In this document: positions 12,718-14,946 of the stretch, one piece after another | How the letters are laid out: each line of letters starts with the position of its first letter | How positions within the stretch are numbered: the first letter of the stretch is position 1 | From: Baffinella frigidus | Lineage: Eukaryota; Cryptophyceae; Cryptomonadales; Baffinellaceae | Assembly (NCBI GenBank): GCA_026770585.1 | Contig: MU647625.1 | Span: 21,226-36,171 of the forward strand | Length of the DNA: 14,946 nucleotides | Reading direction: 5' to 3' | Program-made: the position numbers and the translations under genes | The notes under the pieces: model-generated | What the model was told of the DNA's origin: nothing | The model's input: the letters and a program-made list of their open reading frames with translations, nothing else | Database searches by the model: none

Positions 12718-13800
12718 GTGCGAATCGCATCTCACCTCGCGCTCTCCACCCCCCTGACCAGTGTCCAACCTGCGGAAATGGACCGCCACTCTGACTCTCC
12801 TCAGCCGCAGACTTGGAGAGCGAAAGCGTGGTCGGCGAGGGGTTCCCACCAGCCACCTGAAGTGAACCAGATCGGGTTGGCGTTGAGTATTTGTTTTCAC
12901 CAGGGGTACGCATCTGGAGGTGTGCCCCTGGTGAAAAAATACCCAACTCCAACCCGATCTGGTTCACTTGAGGTTGTGGTGGTCAGCTGAGACACTGTAC
13001 CTCACCCCCCCCCCACCCGTCTGTAAAACTTCACTCCGAGCCAGAACATTTCACCTAAGTCAACTCCCACTGAAAACCACAGCCTTAAGTCAAATACCGG
13101 CTCCCAGAGCAGGTCCATCTCAACGAAATGGCAACTTACTGCCGAGGATCAGCTTTGTTGACTTACGGTAAAAAATCCTGGCTGGCAGTGAACTTGCCGT
13201 GTGAGCCGACCCTGGTGGTGCGCCATGAGTGATGCACAAGTTGTTTCTGCGTGGCCCACACATGCGAACCCCGCTCTGGCCAACCAGCGAGGATGCTGGT
13301 GGGGTGCCTCGGGGCGGCGGACGGTGTCGGCTCTCATCCGGGGAAACCTATTTTTCTTTTATTTGATGGCAATGAAAATTACTACACAATTTTTTAAATA
13401 TTACTAGTAAGAACGAATTGTGTAGTAATTTTCATTGCCATCAAATGAAAGAAAAATAGGTTTCCCCGGATAAGCTCACTGCACCGCTGCTTTCACCAAG
13501 GGCTGGATGGACTGTGACCACGGCCCTGAAAACCTGAACCCTCAACCCTCAACCCTAGACCCTTAACCCTGGACCCTACAATCTAGACCCTCAACCCTGA
13601 ACCCCAAACCTTACCCTACACAGATGCCGTGTTCCCAGACTTGACTGTCACGCGCACGGGGGGCATGGAAATGACGGTTTCGTGGACGGTCGACGCAGCC
13701 CAAAACTACTCGAGGTGTGTTCCTAAGTCATTTTCGTGGGCCTGTTGCCTGAGAAACTCTCCTAAAGTGGCCACTCAGGTACCAGAAAATAGAAAGACGC
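12669..13800 (+). CDS. Second secreted Fn3-type gene, 3' end not in window
   Basis: Join inferred: 12669-12717, 13624-13714, then 13779 onward (end uncertain, about 13800). Exon 1 encodes MLALVAAMLLLLSQVA, a strong signal peptide, and ends CAG|GTGCGA in phase 1. Exon 2 begins after a CCCTACACAG acceptor with two bases and restores frame as DAVFPDLTVTRTGG, MEMTVSWTVD and AAQNYSR, an Fn3 A-B-C pattern with the strand B Trp. Exon 3 (CACTCAG|GTACC) continues YQKIERRV. The layout matches the left-hand gene, which runs in the opposite direction. The frame is open upstream to 12381, so a longer N-terminus is possible. Later exons must lie beyond the hairpin-rich region or the window end. Confidence 0.58.
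12856..12973. repeat. Large inverted repeat in intron 1 of the second gene
   Basis: Arms of about 53 bases, 12856-12908 and 12921-12973, with a few mismatches (outer part AGTGAACCAGATCGGGTTGG). The central loop is about 12 bases. It resembles a foldback or MITE-like element inserted in the intron. Confidence 0.85.
13336..13471. repeat. Inverted repeat with 56-bp arms in the same intron
   Basis: Arms 13336-13391 and 13416-13471 differ at one base and enclose a 24-base AT-rich loop. The right arm contains GTGTAGTAATTTTCAT, the phrase that opens the elements at 13890 and 14353. Confidence 0.92.
13534..13620 (+). repeat. CCCTAAA-type stretch before exon 2
   Basis: About 85 bases of CCCTCAA, CCCTGAA, CCCTGGA and similar units ending directly at the exon 2 acceptor, as in the left-hand gene. 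Confidence 0.78.
13624..13714 (+). CDS. Exon 2: Fn3 strands A-C, second gene
   Basis: Two bases, 29 codons, two bases. Preceded by a CCCTAAA-like stretch (13534-13620) ending TACACAG, and followed by CGAG|GTGTGT. LTVTRTGGMEMTVSWTVD has the alternating pattern of Fn3 strands A and B. Confidence 0.62.
13779..13800 (+). CDS. Exon 3 start, second gene, end uncertain
   Basis: After a 64-base intron (13715-13778), CAG|GTACCAG starts with one base that completes Arg with exon 2, then reads YQKIERR. A GT donor at 13801 (CGC|GTCCGA) would end the exon in phase 0; the frame remains open to 13868 if that donor is not used. Confidence 0.4.
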
Positions 13801-13889
13801 GTCCGAAAGCTACTCGAGTTCTGCCACACGAGGCTGATCCATCACCTTTTTTATACATTTTTTTTTGAAAACGGGGGCTGTACACGTGA

Positions 13890-14234
13890 GGTATTGTGTA
13901 ATTTTCATGTTTGGTCGAATTGAAAGACTCGCTACACGCTTTGCGTGTAGCCACGTGACCAACTCCCATACAAAACGCCTATCGACGCGAATGCTTAAAA
14001 ATGGTGATGGAGAGTCTCTGCCGGACACTCGAGAATGCTAGAGGGGCCTATTTAAAACCGAACATATAAAGTTTTTACTACACAAATGCTCAAATGTGTA
14101 CCAGGATAAGATAAAAGTAACCTCGTGCCTGGTAATATTTTTACCAGGCACGAGGTTACTTGACCTTATCCTGGTACAAATATTTACAACTTTTTTTTCT
14201 ACATATAAATAGGCCCCTCTAGCGTTTTCGTGTG
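13890..14234. mobile_element. Compound hairpin element, copy 1
   Basis: In order: a GTATTGTGTAATTTTCAT start; hairpin GCTACACGC/GCGTGTAGC (13931-13951); CACGTGACCAACTCC; a terminal-type arm GAATGCTAGAGGGGCCTATTTA (about 14034-14055); a long internal hairpin with 38-base arms (14097-14135 and 14141-14178); and the opposite arm ending at 14234 (CTCTAGCGTTTTCGTGTGG). The same order recurs in 14353-14636, so this is a family with nested inverted repeats. No coding capacity, so non-autonomous if mobile. Confidence 0.7.
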
Positions 14235-14352
14235 GGGAGCCTGTCTCGAAAGCTTGGTGGTTTGTGTTCCCATGCTGAGAAGGTCCTGGCAAGTTACCCA
14301 GATACTGCTTCAGAGTCACGGGGAGGCCTTTTCAAAACCCGGATAGCGGTAC

Positions 14353-14636
14353 AAGTGAGTTAGTGTGTAGTAATTTTCATATTTGGTCACGTGTCGACCC
14401 GCTTTGCGGGGGGACACGTGACCAACTCCGTGCAAAATACAGACCACTCGAGAATGCTGGAGCACCCTATTTACATGTGGGGTTGTGAGGAGTTGTACCA
14501 GGATAAGGTCGGGCAACCTCGCGACTGAACTAATTTGGACGAGGAACGCGACCAGACTCACGAAACGTACTACACAAAGGCCCGCTTGTAAAAGCATCTC
14601 GGTTTTAGATAGGGCGCTCTAGCATTCTCGTGTGGG
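14353..14636. mobile_element. Compound hairpin element, copy 2
   Basis: GTGTGTAGTAATTTTCAT, hairpin TTGGTCACGTGTC/GACACGTGACCAA (14383-14425), then arm ACTCGAGAATGCTGGAG (from 14444) and its complement near 14614-14636 (GCTCTAGCATTCTCGTGTGG). The internal part starts TTGTACCAGGATAAGG as in copy 1 but lacks the long perfect inner stem. Length and order match copy 1; sequence is well diverged inside. Confidence 0.68.
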
Positions 14637-14757
14637 GCGAGAACGTTGTGGCATGCTGAATCAACCCCTGCAGGTTTGATGTGTGGTTCTACTACGAAAA
14701 CGAACGTGCCGACAGCTTCGAGTATCGCTTGGTGACCCCCCCCCCTGCGCAACTACC

Positions 14758-14911
14758 TGTACAACTGTACAACTGTACAACTGTACACCTGCACACCTGT
14801 ACACCTGTACACCTGTACACCTGCACACCTGCACACCTGTGCACCTGTACACCTATACACCTGAACACCTGTACACCTGTACAACTGTCCAAACCATACA
14901 ACTGTACACCC

Positions 14912-14912
<1 letters not shown>
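14758..14912. repeat. 8-bp minisatellite (TGTACACC/TGTACAAC)
   Basis: About 19 units of TGTACAAC, TGTACACC and TGCACACC. On the minus strand it gives Gly-Val-Gln-Val-Cys-Arg-Cys-Thr peptides in several frames, which is simply the repeat translated. Confidence 0.9.

Positions 14913-14915
<3 letters not shown>

Positions 14916-14946
<31 letters not shown>
14916..14946. other. Poly-C run at the window end
   Basis: Thirty-one C in a row to the last base. Most likely a low-quality homopolymer where the contig stops, rather than a biological end. Confidence 0.7.

Noticed and set aside
11992-12900. Minus-strand frame of 302 residues
   Set aside because: It runs through repeat R1, antisense to the signal exon of the second gene, and into a foldback element. 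It is Arg/Pro/Ser-rich as expected for GC-rich chance frames, and no family is recognisable.
14661-14913. Cys/Val/Gln repeat proteins on the minus strand
   Set aside because: Direct translation of the 8-bp minisatellite in two frames.
14916-14946. C-rich structural element
   Set aside because: A single 31-base homopolymer at the last position is better explained as a sequencing or assembly edge.

Overview
The window looks like nuclear DNA of a eukaryote, probably a protist. It holds long degenerate arrays of the TTTAGGG telomere-type repeat, intron-split genes, microsatellites and many long inverted repeats, and no bacterial operon structure. TTTAGGG telomeres occur in alveolates and green-lineage organisms, among others. 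Two features lean towards a dinoflagellate or other alveolate: possible GA 5' splice sites, and 3' splice sites nearly always followed by G (AG|G). This assignment is tentative; no spliced leader, rRNA or tRNA was seen.

The main content is a gene on the minus strand from about 3991 to beyond position 1. It begins with a signal peptide and continues as short exons that together read as fibronectin type III (Fn3) beta-sandwich domains. The 'junk' between exons is TTTAGGG-type repeat: read on the coding strand, the introns are largely CCCTAAA arrays that start right at the donor (GTAAACCC, GAAAACCC, GTTAACCC) and end with an AG just before the exon. Exons were found by reading the non-repetitive islands inside the arrays, and intron phases agree along the chain with only a few alternatives. 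Downstream (1-1800) the Fn3 exons are present in several diverged, partly broken copies.

A second gene with the same plan lies on the plus strand from 12669 to the right end: signal-peptide exon, a 906-bp intron with large hairpins and a CCCTAAA stretch, then Fn3-like exons at 13624-13714 and from 13779. The two genes point away from each other.

Between them (4.0-12.6 kb) are weaker plus-strand exon candidates (6324-6736, 6739-6945, 8231-8349, 8618-8731, 8944-9075, 9268-9403), a 1.4-kb CCCTAAA block (7.2-8.6 kb), an AT-rich minisatellite, a dispersed repeat family (about 9.7-12.2 kb), and many palindromes or hairpin elements. Some hairpin elements have terminal inverted repeats and resemble non-autonomous transposons or introners. 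The right end is an 8-bp minisatellite running into a 31-base C run, probably an assembly edge.
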